NCBI GenBank assembly: GCA_965214695.1
Contig: OZ243967.1
Coordinates: 3,596,001 to 3,660,000 of the forward strand
DNA from: JAPOXR01 sp965214695
Lineage (GTDB): Bacteria; Pseudomonadota; Alphaproteobacteria; Rhodobacterales; Rhodobacteraceae
Direction of reading: 5' to 3'
DNA: 64,000 nt
Part shown: piece by piece, positions 1 to 8,071 of the stretch
Position numbering within the stretch: the stretch's first letter is position 1
Layout: the number at the start of each line of letters is the position of its first letter
The notes under the pieces: model-generated
Told to the model about the DNA's origin: nothing
What the model saw: the letters and a program-made list of their open reading frames with translations, nothing else
Database searches by the model: none
Translations under genes and position numbers: made by a program

Positions 1-217
1 CAAGTTCGATATCCGGCGACAATGACCAGACGCAATCCTCGACTTCCTGCGACTTTCCGTCGGTAACCACGATGGTGCGGGCAGGGCCCATGGCCATGAG
101 CGTGTCAATTACATGCCAGATCAGCGGCACGCCGGCCAGATCATGCACAACCTTCGGTCTTTTGGAGCGCATTCTCGTGCTGCCACCTGCGGCCAGCACC
201 ACCGCGGCAAATGTCAT
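1..217 (-). CDS. glmU: GlmU, N-terminal part (UDP-GlcNAc pyrophosphorylase / GlcN-1-P acetyltransferase), cut by the window edge
   Basis: Only the first 72 codons are present, reading leftwards out of the window from an ATG at 217-215. The peptide begins MTFAAVVLAAGGSTRMRS and continues KRPKVVH, which is the nucleotide-binding signature of GlmU-type uridylyltransferases. A segment on making free energy of UTP available, the VVTDG stretch, follows at about residue 47. The family enzyme acetylates glucosamine-1-phosphate and then joins it to UTP, giving UDP-GlcNAc for peptidoglycan and lipopolysaccharide. AAAGG lies just upstream of the start. It diverges from gph, the same pairing seen in many alphaproteobacteria. 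A MobA- or IspD-like nucleotidyltransferase is less likely because of the RMRS-KxPKVxH pattern. Confidence 0.85.
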   Translation of the reverse strand, partial: MTFAAVVLAAGGSTRMRSKRPKVVHDLAGVPLIWHVIDTLMAMGPARTIVVTDGKSQEVEDCVWSLSPDIEL

Positions 218-356
218 GATCCGTGCCTTTCAAATTTCGCCGACCAAGATATATTGTGCAAAATGCCTGACAACAGCCGGGGGAGTCACGATATGTTGCG
301 TTTGTTTGCACATCGGACGGGTAGCGAATGTCGCCCATCACGGCAAGGGAGGTGAC

Positions 357-1055
357 GTGTCAGCAGTGATATTTGACCTCGACGGGACGTTGGCCGATAC
401 CAGCCGCGACCTGGTCGAGGCAGCCAACGCAACCCTTGATGAACAGGGATTTGGCCAGCCGCTTGACCCCTCCAAAGACATGCTGACGGCGTTTCATGGC
501 GGGCGGGCGTTGATGCAGGCCGGCATCGAAAGGGTATCGGATGGGCAGCCTGACCAGGGTCTGGCCGAACAGTTCTATCCCAGGTTCCTTGAGCTCTACG
601 AGTTGGAGATCGACCGCTACACCATGCTCTATGATGGCGTGGATTCGGCGCTTCGTGCCCTGCGGTCGGATGGATGGAAGCTCGGCATCTGCACCAACAA
701 GCCGGTGCATCTGGCGGAGGCGCTCATCGGGCGCCTCGGCATGTGTGCGCAGTTCGATTCGCTGATTGGCGCCGGGTCCCTGACGGTCAGGAAACCGGAT
801 CCACGGCCGCTGCTGCACGCGGTCAGGCTGGCCGGGGCCAGACCGGAGGGCTCGGTCTTTGTCGGCGACACAAGGGTGGATCTGGAGACTGCCCGGGCAG
901 CGGAAATGCCCGTTCTTCTTGTCGGTTTCGGACCGGAGGGGCGGGAAGTCGAGCGGCTCGAGCCGGACGCGGTACTCGACCATTACCGGGATCTGCCGGG
1001 TTTGGCGAAGGCCCTGTCTGCCTCGCACCCGGCTGGCCCGACCGCCAGCCCTTGA
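357..1055 (+). CDS. gph: Phosphoglycolate phosphatase, HAD superfamily
   Basis: A 232-residue HAD hydrolase. Motif I, FDLDGTLADT, is at residues 6-15, motif II is CTNKP near 112, and motifs III/IV are KPDP near 145 and VGDTRVD near 169. Family members dephosphorylate 2-phosphoglycolate, a product of DNA repair and photorespiration-like oxygenation, in the cytoplasm. The frame is open back to 72, but the GTG at 357 is preceded by a strong AAGGGAGG at 345-352 and places FDLDGT at the usual N-terminal position, so it is taken as the start. The gene is divergent from glmU. Other HAD phosphatases of the same size cannot be excluded. Confidence 0.88.
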   Translation: MSAVIFDLDGTLADTSRDLVEAANATLDEQGFGQPLDPSKDMLTAFHGGRALMQAGIERVSDGQPDQGLAEQFYPRFLELYELEIDRYTMLYDGVDSALRALRSDGWKLGICTNKPVHLAEALIGRLGMCAQFDSLIGAGSLTVRKPDPRPLLHAVRLAGARPEGSVFVGDTRVDLETARAAEMPVLLVGFGPEGREVERLEPDAVLDHYRDLPGLAKALSASHPAGPTASP

Positions 1056-1186
1056 GAAGCGGTCATGGCCGCAGCCGGCGTGATTGGCCGACGGCATGCA
1101 GGCGCCGCCCGTGGTCACGGGCGGGAGCAGACTTCCACTTGCGACCCCTAATCCGATGGACAATCCGGCTGGTTTGGGAATGACCG

Positions 1187-1215
1187 GGTAAACTCTTGCT
1201 TTCCTGACGGTAAAC
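1187..1215 (+). promoter_or_regulatory. GGTAAAC direct repeat in the leader of the leucine operon
   Basis: The heptamer GGTAAAC occurs at 1187-1193 and again at 1209-1215, exactly 22 bases apart, about two helical turns. It lies in the 227-base gap between gph and liuA, where the promoter of the leucine operon must sit. The spacing would suit a dimeric activator or repressor bound on one face of the DNA. No regulator gene is adjacent, so the assignment is only positional. Confidence 0.3.
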
Positions 1216-1282
1216 GGAATGTTGCCATGCACTTGCCGCCAAACTATCAATGCCGCTGGCAGCATGTCACAGGGCGGTGTCG

Positions 1283-2449
1283 ATGTTTCGGGCTTCAATG
1301 GGTTTCGATCTGGGCGACGACATCGACGAGTTGCGGTCCCTCGTGCATAGATGGGCCTGCGACCGGCTGAAGCCGCTGGCCGGCGAAATTGATGGCACGA
1401 ATCGTTTTCCGCCCGAACTTTGGAAGGAGATGGGCGGCCTGGGATTGCTGGGGATTACCGTCGAGGAGGAGTATGGTGGCGTCGGGATGGGATATCTGGC
1501 CCATGTGGTGGCCATCGAGGAGATCGCCCGGGCCTCGGCCAGTGTCGCACTGTCCTACGGTGCCCATTCCAATCTGTGCGTCAACCAGATCCGCCTGAAC
1601 GGAACCGAGGAACAGAAGCGCAAACACCTGCCGGCGCTGGTCGGTGGCGACGGGGTCGGCGCCCTTGCCATGTCGGAGGCCGGCTCCGGTTCGGATGTGG
1701 CATCCATGCAGCTTCGGGCCGAACGCATGAACGGCTATTTCCGGTTGAACGGGGCGAAGTTCTGGATCACCAACGGTCCGGATGCCGATACGCTGGTTGT
1801 CTATGCCAGGTCGAGCCCCGGGCCGGGGTCACGCCGCATCACTGCCTTCATCGTCGAGAAATGCATGGCCGGGTTTTCGGTCTCGCCGCATCTGGACAAA
1901 CTGGGAATGCGCGGCTCGAATACCGCCGAACTGGTATTCGAGGATGTCGAGGTTCCATTCGAGAATGTGCTGGGCGAGGAGGGTGACGGCATCAGGGTGC
2001 TGATGTCGGGCCTGGACTACGAGCGAGTCGTGCTGTCCGGTATCGGTACCGGCATCATGGCCGCCTGCATGGACGAGACCATGCCCTACATGCATGAAAG
2101 ACGGCAATTCGGTCGCAAGATCGGCGAGTTTCAGCTGATGCAGGCGAAGATCGCCGACATGTATACCGCCATGAATTCGGCCCGCGCCTATGTCTACCAG
2201 GTGGCGCGGTCCTGCGATGCCGGCAAGGTAACCAGGCAGGATGCCGCTGCCTGCGTGCTCTACGCGTCGGAACAGGCGATGACCCAGGCCCACCAGGCGG
2301 TCCAGGCGATGGGCGGGGCCGGCTACCTGGCCGACTCGCCGGTGGCCAGGATCTTCCGGGATGCCAAGCTCATGGAAATCGGTGCCGGCACCTCGGAGAT
2401 CAGGCGCATGCTGATCGGTCGCGAACTGATGAAGGCCACGGAGGAATGA
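1283..2449 (+). CDS. liuA: Isovaleryl-CoA dehydrogenase
   Basis: A 388-residue acyl-CoA dehydrogenase, which oxidises isovaleryl-CoA to 3-methylcrotonyl-CoA with FAD and passes electrons to ETF. The typical signatures are present: the AMSEAGSGSDVASM flavin region, FWITNG, and the C-terminal QAMGGAGY and RIFRDAKLMEIGAGTSEIRR stretches. Identification as the isovaleryl enzyme rather than another ACAD rests mainly on the methylcrotonyl-CoA carboxylase and HMG-CoA lyase genes downstream. The ATG at 1283 follows AGGGCGG by five bases; an ATG at 1298 is a second possible start. It is the first gene of the operon, and its TGA overlaps the ATG of a 17-codon mini-ORF (2446-2499). Confidence 0.92.
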   Translation: MFRASMGFDLGDDIDELRSLVHRWACDRLKPLAGEIDGTNRFPPELWKEMGGLGLLGITVEEEYGGVGMGYLAHVVAIEEIARASASVALSYGAHSNLCVNQIRLNGTEEQKRKHLPALVGGDGVGALAMSEAGSGSDVASMQLRAERMNGYFRLNGAKFWITNGPDADTLVVYARSSPGPGSRRITAFIVEKCMAGFSVSPHLDKLGMRGSNTAELVFEDVEVPFENVLGEEGDGIRVLMSGLDYERVVLSGIGTGIMAACMDETMPYMHERRQFGRKIGEFQLMQAKIADMYTAMNSARAYVYQVARSCDAGKVTRQDAAACVLYASEQAMTQAHQAVQAMGGAGYLADSPVARIFRDAKLMEIGAGTSEIRRMLIGRELMKATEE

Positions 2450-2499
2450 ACTTGATGTCCTGGCTGAAGGGCAGGTCGGCGACGGGGGGTCGGGCATGA
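2446..2499 (+). CDS. 17-codon mini-ORF bridging liuA and liuB
   Basis: The open frame ATG-AAC-TTG-ATG-TCC-TGG to GCA-TGA encodes MNLMSWLKGRSATGGRA. Its ATG overlaps the liuA stop as ATGA (2446-2449), and its TGA overlaps the liuB start as ATGA (2496-2499). A GGAGG at 2440-2444 lies just before it. No product family is recognisable. The layout matches two other junction mini-ORFs in this window and suggests a ribosome relay between the two enzymes rather than a functional peptide. Translation is inferred, not shown. Confidence 0.4.
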   Translation: MNLMSWLKGRSATGGRA

Positions 2500-4103
2500 C
2501 GGTGCTGTCATCCGCCATTGCCGCCGGTTCGGAGGAGTTTCGCAGCAATGCCGAGGCCTTTGCCCGCCAGTCGGAGCGGACCGGCGTCGCGGTCGCCGAG
2601 GCGGCGTTGGGCGGCAGCAAACGGGCCCGGGAACGTCACCAGGGGCGCGGCAAGCTTCTGCCGCGGGAGCGGGTGGAGGCCCTGCTTGATCCTGCCTCTC
2701 CATTCCTGGAGATCGGCGCCCTGGCCGGGAGGGGGCTCTACGATACCGACATTCCTTGCGGCGGGCTGATCGCCGGGGTGGGTCGCATCCACGGCCGAGA
2801 GGTGATGGTGGTGTGCAATGATGCCACGGTCAAGGGTGGAACCTATTACCCAATCACGGTCAGGAAGCATCTTCGGGCCCAGGAAATTGCTGCCGAGTGC
2901 CAGCTGCCATGCGTGTATCTGGTCGATTCCGGTGGGGCCAACCTGCCGCAGCAGGACCAGGTCTTTCCCGATCGTGATCATTTCGGACGGATCTTCTACA
3001 ACCAGGCACGAATGTCGGCGGCAGGCATTCCGCAGATCGCGGTGGTGATGGGATCATGCACCGCTGGCGGTGCCTATGTCCCTGCGATGTCGGATGTCGC
3101 CATCATCGTGCGCAACCAGGGAACGGTATTTCTCGCCGGCCCGCCACTGGTGAAGGCGGCGACAGGTGAAATTGTCGATGCCGAGGAGTTGGGCGGCGGC
3201 GAGGTGCATGCAAACAGGTCGGGAGTTGTCGACTACCTTGCCGATGATGACCGGCATGCGCTGGCGCTGGCAAGGCAGGCGGTGGGATCGCTGAACCGGA
3301 CTGGCCGCGCCGATCTGGCCATGCAGACGCCGCAGGAGCCGGTGCATGACCCCGGCGAGATTCCCGGGATCATGCCCACCGATCTGCGCACGCCGTTCGA
3401 GATCAGGGAGATCATCGCCAGGCTGGTGGATGGATCGAGGCTGGACGAGTTCAAATCCGGTTTTGGCCCCACCCTGGTCACCGGGTTTGCCCATATCCGC
3501 GGATACCCGGTTGGAATCATTGCCAATAATGGCATCCTGTTCTCGGAGAGTGCACTCAAGGGCGCGCATTTCGTCGAGCTGTGCTCGCAGCGCCGCCTGC
3601 CTTTGCTGTTTCTCCAGAACATCACCGGGTTCATGGTCGGCAAGAAATACGAAAATGAGGGCATTGCCCGGCATGGCGCCAAGCTGGTCAACGCCGTCGC
3701 CAACACGGCCGTGCCGAAGATCACCGTCATCATCGGTGGATCATTCGGGGCCGGCAATTATGGCATGGCAGGGCGGGCCTACCAGCCGCGGTTCCTGTGG
3801 ATGTGGCCGACGGCGCGTATCGCGGTGATGGGCGGCGAGCAGGCGGCGGGGGTGCTCGGAACCATCCGGCGCCAGGCCATGGAACGTGCCGGCGAGGCGG
3901 TGAAGGAGGATGAAATCGAGGCCTATTCGGCATCCATCAGGCGCCAGTTCGAGATCCAGTCGGATCCTCTCTACTCGTCGGCGCGGCTCTGGGATGACGG
4001 TGTCATCGATCCCCTGAAGACCCGGGACGTGGTTGCCCTGTCGCTGGCGGCTGCACTCAATGCACCGATCGGGGAGTCCAGCTTTGGCGTATTCCGGATG
4101 TAG
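2496..4103 (+). CDS. liuB: 3-methylcrotonyl-CoA carboxylase, carboxyltransferase (beta) subunit
   Basis: A 535-residue carboxyltransferase subunit that moves the carboxyl group from biotin to 3-methylcrotonyl-CoA, forming 3-methylglutaconyl-CoA. The first half carries the YLVDSGGANLPQQDQVFPD segment and GSCTAGGAYVPAMSDVA. The second half carries NNGILFSESALKGAHFVELC, LLFLQNITGFMVG and GGSFGAGNYGMAGRAY, all typical of methylcrotonyl rather than propionyl carboxylases. The ATG at 2496 is embedded in an ATGA overlap with the upstream mini-ORF. It is followed 45 bases later by the biotin subunit gene. Confidence 0.95.
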   Translation: MTVLSSAIAAGSEEFRSNAEAFARQSERTGVAVAEAALGGSKRARERHQGRGKLLPRERVEALLDPASPFLEIGALAGRGLYDTDIPCGGLIAGVGRIHGREVMVVCNDATVKGGTYYPITVRKHLRAQEIAAECQLPCVYLVDSGGANLPQQDQVFPDRDHFGRIFYNQARMSAAGIPQIAVVMGSCTAGGAYVPAMSDVAIIVRNQGTVFLAGPPLVKAATGEIVDAEELGGGEVHANRSGVVDYLADDDRHALALARQAVGSLNRTGRADLAMQTPQEPVHDPGEIPGIMPTDLRTPFEIREIIARLVDGSRLDEFKSGFGPTLVTGFAHIRGYPVGIIANNGILFSESALKGAHFVELCSQRRLPLLFLQNITGFMVGKKYENEGIARHGAKLVNAVANTAVPKITVIIGGSFGAGNYGMAGRAYQPRFLWMWPTARIAVMGGEQAAGVLGTIRRQAMERAGEAVKEDEIEAYSASIRRQFEIQSDPLYSSARLWDDGVIDPLKTRDVVALSLAAALNAPIGESSFGVFRM

Positions 4104-4148
4104 TCCGCTCGTCCCGCCGTCGCGTCAGCCCGGTCAGAGGGGTTGACC

Positions 4149-6173
4149 GTGTCCGGTTTCCCGATCGGCAGGATTCTTGTCGCCAACCGCGGCGAAATTG
4201 CCTGCCGCATCATCGCCACCGCCCGCCGCCTCGGCATCGAAACGGTGGCCGTGCACTCCGATGCCGACCGCCACGCCCTGCATGTCAGGATGGCCGACCA
4301 AACGGTTGCGATCGGACCGCCACCGCCGGCCGAGAGCTACCTGCGCATTGACCGCATCATTGATGCCGCCATCTCCAGCGGTGCCGGGGCCATCCATCCA
4401 GGCTACGGGTTCCTGGCCGAGAATGCCGGGTTTGCCGAGGAGGTGTGCCAGGCCGGGATCACCTTCATCGGTCCGTCGGCGGAGTCGATCATGAAGATGG
4501 GGCTGAAGGACGAAGCCAAGCGAATCATGTTCAAGGCCGGGGTACCGGTATTGCCGGGATATTCGGAGCCGGGTCAGGAGGATGACGATTTGGCGGCCGG
4601 GGCGGCGGCAACGGGATATCCGCTCCTGATCAAGCCGGTTGCCGGCGGCGGCGGCAAGGGGATGCGGATTGTCAGGCAGGAGCAGGATTTTGCCCAGGAG
4701 CTTGACCTGGCCAGGCGCGAGGCCCGCTCGGCCTTCGGCAACGATGCGGTGATGCTGGAGCGGCTGATCGAGAACTCCCGCCATGTCGAGGTGCAGATCT
4801 TCGGCGACCATGCCGGCAACATCGTACACCTGTTCGAGCGTGACTGTTCGCTACAGCGGCGCCACCAGAAGATTGTCGAGGAGAGCCCCGCACCCTCGTG
4901 CAGCAAGGCGTTGCGCAGCAGGCTGCACGAGAGTGCGGTCGCAGCTGGCAAGGCCATCAACTATCACGGTGCCGGCACCGTGGAATTCATCACCGACGCC
5001 TCGAACGGGGCACGGCCGGATGCGTTCTGGTTCCTGGAGATGAACACGAGGCTGCAGGTCGAGCATCCCGTTACCGAGCTTGTCACCGGTATCGACCTCG
5101 TTGAATGGCAGTTGCGGATCGCCGCCGGGGAGAGGCTGCCATGCCGACAGGAGGAGATCGATTGCCAGGGCCACGCCATCGAGGCAAGACTCTATGCCGA
5201 GGATGTGGCCGGTGGCTTCCTGCCCTCGACCGGCCGCCTGACCCGCTTTGATGTGCCGGACGGGTGCCGGGTCGATTCCGGCGTCGAGGCCGGTGACGCC
5301 GTTTCGCCACATTATGACCCCATGCTGGCCAAGGTCATCTGCGCCGGCGCCACCAGGGACGAGGCAAGGACGAACCTGCTCGATGCGCTCGGCCAAACCA
5401 GGTTGTCAGGTGTGTCGAGCAACATTGCCATGCTGAGAGCCATCCTCGCCAATGATGGCTTTGCCGCTGGCGGTATCGATACCGGGTGGCTCGGCCGGGA
5501 ATTCCTTCCGCCGACGGCGGCGGCAGGCCCGCCCGACGCGGCGGTGGTGCTGGCTTCCATCGAATTGTCGGGCCTGGGCGGCGGATTGTCGGCCGGGGAC
5601 GGCTTCCGGATCTGGGGAGGCGGGCGCTGGGACATGTTGCTGGGACAAGGAGCGGACACATTCACGGCTTCCCTGCAAATCGGCGACGGGGACGAATTGA
5701 CGGTGCGGCTTGGCGATGCCCACCATCGCTGTCGCCACACACGCGGCGGGTGGCAGGTCGAGGGCGGCGAGCCGGCGACTTTCGTCTGCGCAAATGATGG
5801 CAAGGCCTGGGTCTTCCTGGACGGGGTGTGGGAGTTCGAACGGATCGAGTCGGTTGCCGGCTCCGGCCGGGAGGCCGGCCGGCAGTCCGGCATCGCGGCA
5901 CCGCTGCCGGGGATCGTCCGGCAGATCGTGGTCGCCGATGGGCAGCGAAGGCGGAAGGGCGACCCCGTGGCGACCATCGAGGCCATGAAGATGGAGCATG
6001 TCCTGAGGGCCCCCTGTGACGGCGAGATCGGGCAGATCATGGTCTCCGTGGGTGACCAGGTTGCGGAGGGCAATCTCGTGGCGTCCTACCGTCCCGAATC
6101 GCAGCCGGAGGATGAGCGGAGCGCCCAGGTCATGTCCCGTCATCCCGAATCGAAGCCGGAGGAACGGTCGTGA
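4149..6173 (+). CDS. liuD: 3-methylcrotonyl-CoA carboxylase, biotin carboxylase/carrier (alpha) subunit
   Basis: A 674-residue protein that carboxylates biotin with ATP and bicarbonate and carries it to LiuB. Biotin carboxylase features in order are RILVANRGEIACRI at the N terminus, AIHPGYGFLAENA near 80, the ATP-grasp loop KPVAGGGGKGMR near 160 and EMNTRLQVEHPVTE near 300. The biotinyl domain carries EAMKMEH near residue 613. The first possible start is TTG 4143, but AGAGGGG ends at 4142, so GTG 4149 is better spaced and was chosen. After the biotin domain the protein has an unusual charged tail of about 27 residues with two PES(Q/K)PE repeats. Its TGA overlaps a GTG as GTGA. Confidence 0.93.
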   Translation: MSGFPIGRILVANRGEIACRIIATARRLGIETVAVHSDADRHALHVRMADQTVAIGPPPPAESYLRIDRIIDAAISSGAGAIHPGYGFLAENAGFAEEVCQAGITFIGPSAESIMKMGLKDEAKRIMFKAGVPVLPGYSEPGQEDDDLAAGAAATGYPLLIKPVAGGGGKGMRIVRQEQDFAQELDLARREARSAFGNDAVMLERLIENSRHVEVQIFGDHAGNIVHLFERDCSLQRRHQKIVEESPAPSCSKALRSRLHESAVAAGKAINYHGAGTVEFITDASNGARPDAFWFLEMNTRLQVEHPVTELVTGIDLVEWQLRIAAGERLPCRQEEIDCQGHAIEARLYAEDVAGGFLPSTGRLTRFDVPDGCRVDSGVEAGDAVSPHYDPMLAKVICAGATRDEARTNLLDALGQTRLSGVSSNIAMLRAILANDGFAAGGIDTGWLGREFLPPTAAAGPPDAAVVLASIELSGLGGGLSAGDGFRIWGGGRWDMLLGQGADTFTASLQIGDGDELTVRLGDAHHRCRHTRGGWQVEGGEPATFVCANDGKAWVFLDGVWEFERIESVAGSGREAGRQSGIAAPLPGIVRQIVVADGQRRRKGDPVATIEAMKMEHVLRAPCDGEIGQIMVSVGDQVAEGNLVASYRPESQPEDERSAQVMSRHPESKPEERS

Positions 6174-6230
6174 ACAACACGGATGCGTCCCACAATCCCG
6201 AAATGCCGACGGCGGGGCGGTCGTGAACAA
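6091..6230 (+). repeat. Three-copy degenerate repeat across the liuD/liuE junction
   Basis: Three related units begin at 6092 (TCCCGAATCGCAGCCGGAGG), 6143 (TCCCGAATCGAAGCCGGAGG) and 6196 (TCCCGAAATGCCGACGGCGG). The last two both run on into CGGTCGTGAACAAC. The spacing is 51 bases between units 1 and 2, in frame inside the liuD tail, and 53 bases between units 2 and 3, out of frame. The result is a repetitive liuD C terminus and a duplicated GTGAACAAC start region. The TCATCCCGAA core resembles short interspersed repeats common in alphaproteobacteria, but a family cannot be named from this window. Confidence 0.7.
6170..6226 (+). CDS. 18-codon mini-ORF bridging liuD and liuE
   Basis: Starting at GTG 6170, which overlaps the liuD stop as GTGA, the frame encodes MNNTDASHNPEMPTAGRS. 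It ends at TGA 6224-6226, which overlaps the liuE GTG start, again as GTGA. The mini-ORF start GTGAACAAC is an exact copy of the liuE start 53 bases further on, so the mini-ORF arose by tandem duplication of the liuD/liuE junction. No function is recognisable for the peptide; a role in passing ribosomes to liuE is inferred. Confidence 0.45.
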   Translation: MNNTDASHNPEMPTAGRS

Positions 6231-7116
6231 CCCGGTTGCGGTCAAGATACACGAGGTTGCACCCAGGGATGGCCTGCAGAACGAGGCGGGGTGGATCGAC
6301 ATCGATGACAAGGTACGCCTGGTCGATTCGATTTCCGGTTGCGGCTTCGGCAGGATCGAGGTCGGCAGCTTCGTAAACCCGCGGCTGGTGCCGCAGATGG
6401 CCGGGACTGCCGCGGTGTTTGAACGGATCAGGAGACGGGTCGGGACCATGTACTCGGCCCTGGTTGCCAACAGCCGCGGCCTGGAGTCGGCACTGGCAGC
6501 CGGTGCCGACGGCGTCGCGGTATTTGCGTCGGCCAGCGAGGGGTTTTCGATGGCCAATGTGGGGGTCTCGGTTGCCGAGAGCCTTGGGCGCATCCGCATG
6601 CTTGCCGGGCGGGCTGTCGAGGACGGGCTGCCGGTCAGGGGTTATGTCTCTTCTGTCATTGCATGCCCGTATGATGGTGGGACCGACCCGTTCTCGGTGC
6701 TCGGGGTGGCCGAATCGCTCGTCGAATCCGGGTGTTCCGAGATCTCGCTCGGTGACACCATTGGCCGAGGGCGCCCGGATGATGTCCGGCGTTTGCTGGA
6801 GGTCGTGTTGGAGCGCATTCCCGCCGAACGCGTCGCCGGCCATTTTCACGATACCGGCGGCCGGGCACTCGACAACATCGCCGCATCGCTCGAATTTGGC
6901 GTGAGAATCTTCGATGCGTCGCTGGCCGGGTTGGGCGGCTGTCCATTTGCACCGGGCTCTGCCGGCAATGTTGCCACGGAAAATGTTTGCGAGATGCTGT
7001 CCGTCGGCGGATATGATACCGGGATCAAGCAGTCGGAGGTGGAGAGGGCTGCCAGCCTGGCCCGGCATTTGCCAGGTCTGTCCTCGCACCGTCGAGAGAG
7101 TGGTGGCGGGAAGTGA
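6223..7116 (+). CDS. liuE: Hydroxymethylglutaryl-CoA lyase
   Basis: A 297-residue HMGL-like TIM-barrel lyase that splits HMG-CoA into acetoacetate and acetyl-CoA, the last step of leucine breakdown. Visible signatures are EVAPRDGLQNE near the N terminus (metal and substrate binding), SLGDTIGRGRPDDV near 180, HFHDTGGRALDN near 208 with the metal histidines, and the family signature GLGGCPFAPGSAGNVATE containing the mobile-loop cysteine. GTG 6223 is the start because it restores the usual N terminus and follows GGCGGGGCGG; the earlier GTG 6170 is in another frame. Its stop again forms GTGA. Confidence 0.94.
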   Translation: MNNPVAVKIHEVAPRDGLQNEAGWIDIDDKVRLVDSISGCGFGRIEVGSFVNPRLVPQMAGTAAVFERIRRRVGTMYSALVANSRGLESALAAGADGVAVFASASEGFSMANVGVSVAESLGRIRMLAGRAVEDGLPVRGYVSSVIACPYDGGTDPFSVLGVAESLVESGCSEISLGDTIGRGRPDDVRRLLEVVLERIPAERVAGHFHDTGGRALDNIAASLEFGVRIFDASLAGLGGCPFAPGSAGNVATENVCEMLSVGGYDTGIKQSEVERAASLARHLPGLSSHRRESGGGK

Positions 7117-7156
7117 ATGCGGCCCGATGCAGGGCTAGTTGTCAGGGGAGTTTGCC

Positions 7157-8071
7157 ATGCCATTGAGGATGAACAGGGAGGTATTCGTCACCTGTGCCGT
7201 GACCGGCGCCGGCAGCACCCAGGATCGGAGCCACCTGGTTCCGCGCTCGCCGGAGCAGATTGCCGGCAGCGCCATTGACGCCGCAAGGGCCGGGGCGGCG
7301 ATTGTCCATTGCCACGTTCGGGATCCGGCAACGGGGGCGCCGTCGCGCCGACTGGAATACTACCGGGAAGTCACGAGACGCATCCGGGACGCCGATATCG
7401 ACGTGGTGCTGAACCTGACGGCGGGAATGGGGGGCGATTTGACCGTGGGGCCGCATACCTCGCCACTGCCATTCGACGAGGCCGGAACAGACCTCGCCGG
7501 CGCAGAGGAGCGACTGCGACATGTGGCGGAATGCCTCCCGGAGATCTGCACCCTCGATTGCGGAACGATGAATTTTGCCGAGGCCGACTATGTCATGGTG
7601 AATACGCCGGGCATGCTCGAAGAGATGGGACGGATCGTGACCGGCCTCGGCGTGGTTCCGGAGATCGAGGCGTTCGAGACCGGCCATCTCTGGTATGCCA
7701 AGCGGTTGGTGGAGCAGGGAATTCTCGATGATCCGGCGCTGGTGCAACTGTGCATGGGAATTCCCTGGGGTGCGCCGGATGACCTCAACACCTTCATGGC
7801 CATGGTCAACAACATCCCGCCCGGATGGACGTTCTCGGCCTTTTCGCTCGGCCGTCACCAGATGCCCTTCGTGGCGGCGGCAGTCCTGGCTGGCGGCAAT
7901 GTCCGGGTGGGGCTGGAGGACAACCTGATGATCGAGAAGGGCGTACTGGCAAGCAATGCCCAGCTGGTGGAACGGGCGGTGACGATCGTGGAATCGCTGG
8001 GGGCCAGGGTCATCGGCCCGGACGAGGTCAGGGAAAGGCTCGGCCTGGTAAAACGGGAGCCGCGGTTCTGA
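7157..8071 (+). CDS. BKACE-family beta-keto acid cleavage enzyme (DUF849), probable 3-dehydrocarnitine:acetyl-CoA exchange enzyme
   Basis: A 304-residue member of the BKACE (DUF849) TIM-barrel family. These Zn enzymes exchange part of a beta-keto acid with acetyl-CoA, releasing acetoacetate and a new acyl-CoA. The metal site HCHVRDP is at residues 51-57, and VGLEDN lies near 252. Long matching stretches such as EIEAFETGHLWYAKRL are typical of the dehydrocarnitine-cleaving branch, but the substrate is inferred. ATG 7157 follows AGGGGAG by six bases; ATG 7169 is a second option. It ends the pre-insertion operon segment: its TGA touches the left end of the IS630 relic. A carnitine dehydrogenase-thioesterase gene at 53092-54567 would complete the route. 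Confidence 0.85.
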   Translation: MPLRMNREVFVTCAVTGAGSTQDRSHLVPRSPEQIAGSAIDAARAGAAIVHCHVRDPATGAPSRRLEYYREVTRRIRDADIDVVLNLTAGMGGDLTVGPHTSPLPFDEAGTDLAGAEERLRHVAECLPEICTLDCGTMNFAEADYVMVNTPGMLEEMGRIVTGLGVVPEIEAFETGHLWYAKRLVEQGILDDPALVQLCMGIPWGAPDDLNTFMAMVNNIPPGWTFSAFSLGRHQMPFVAAAVLAGGNVRVGLEDNLMIEKGVLASNAQLVERAVTIVESLGARVIGPDEVRERLGLVKREPRF

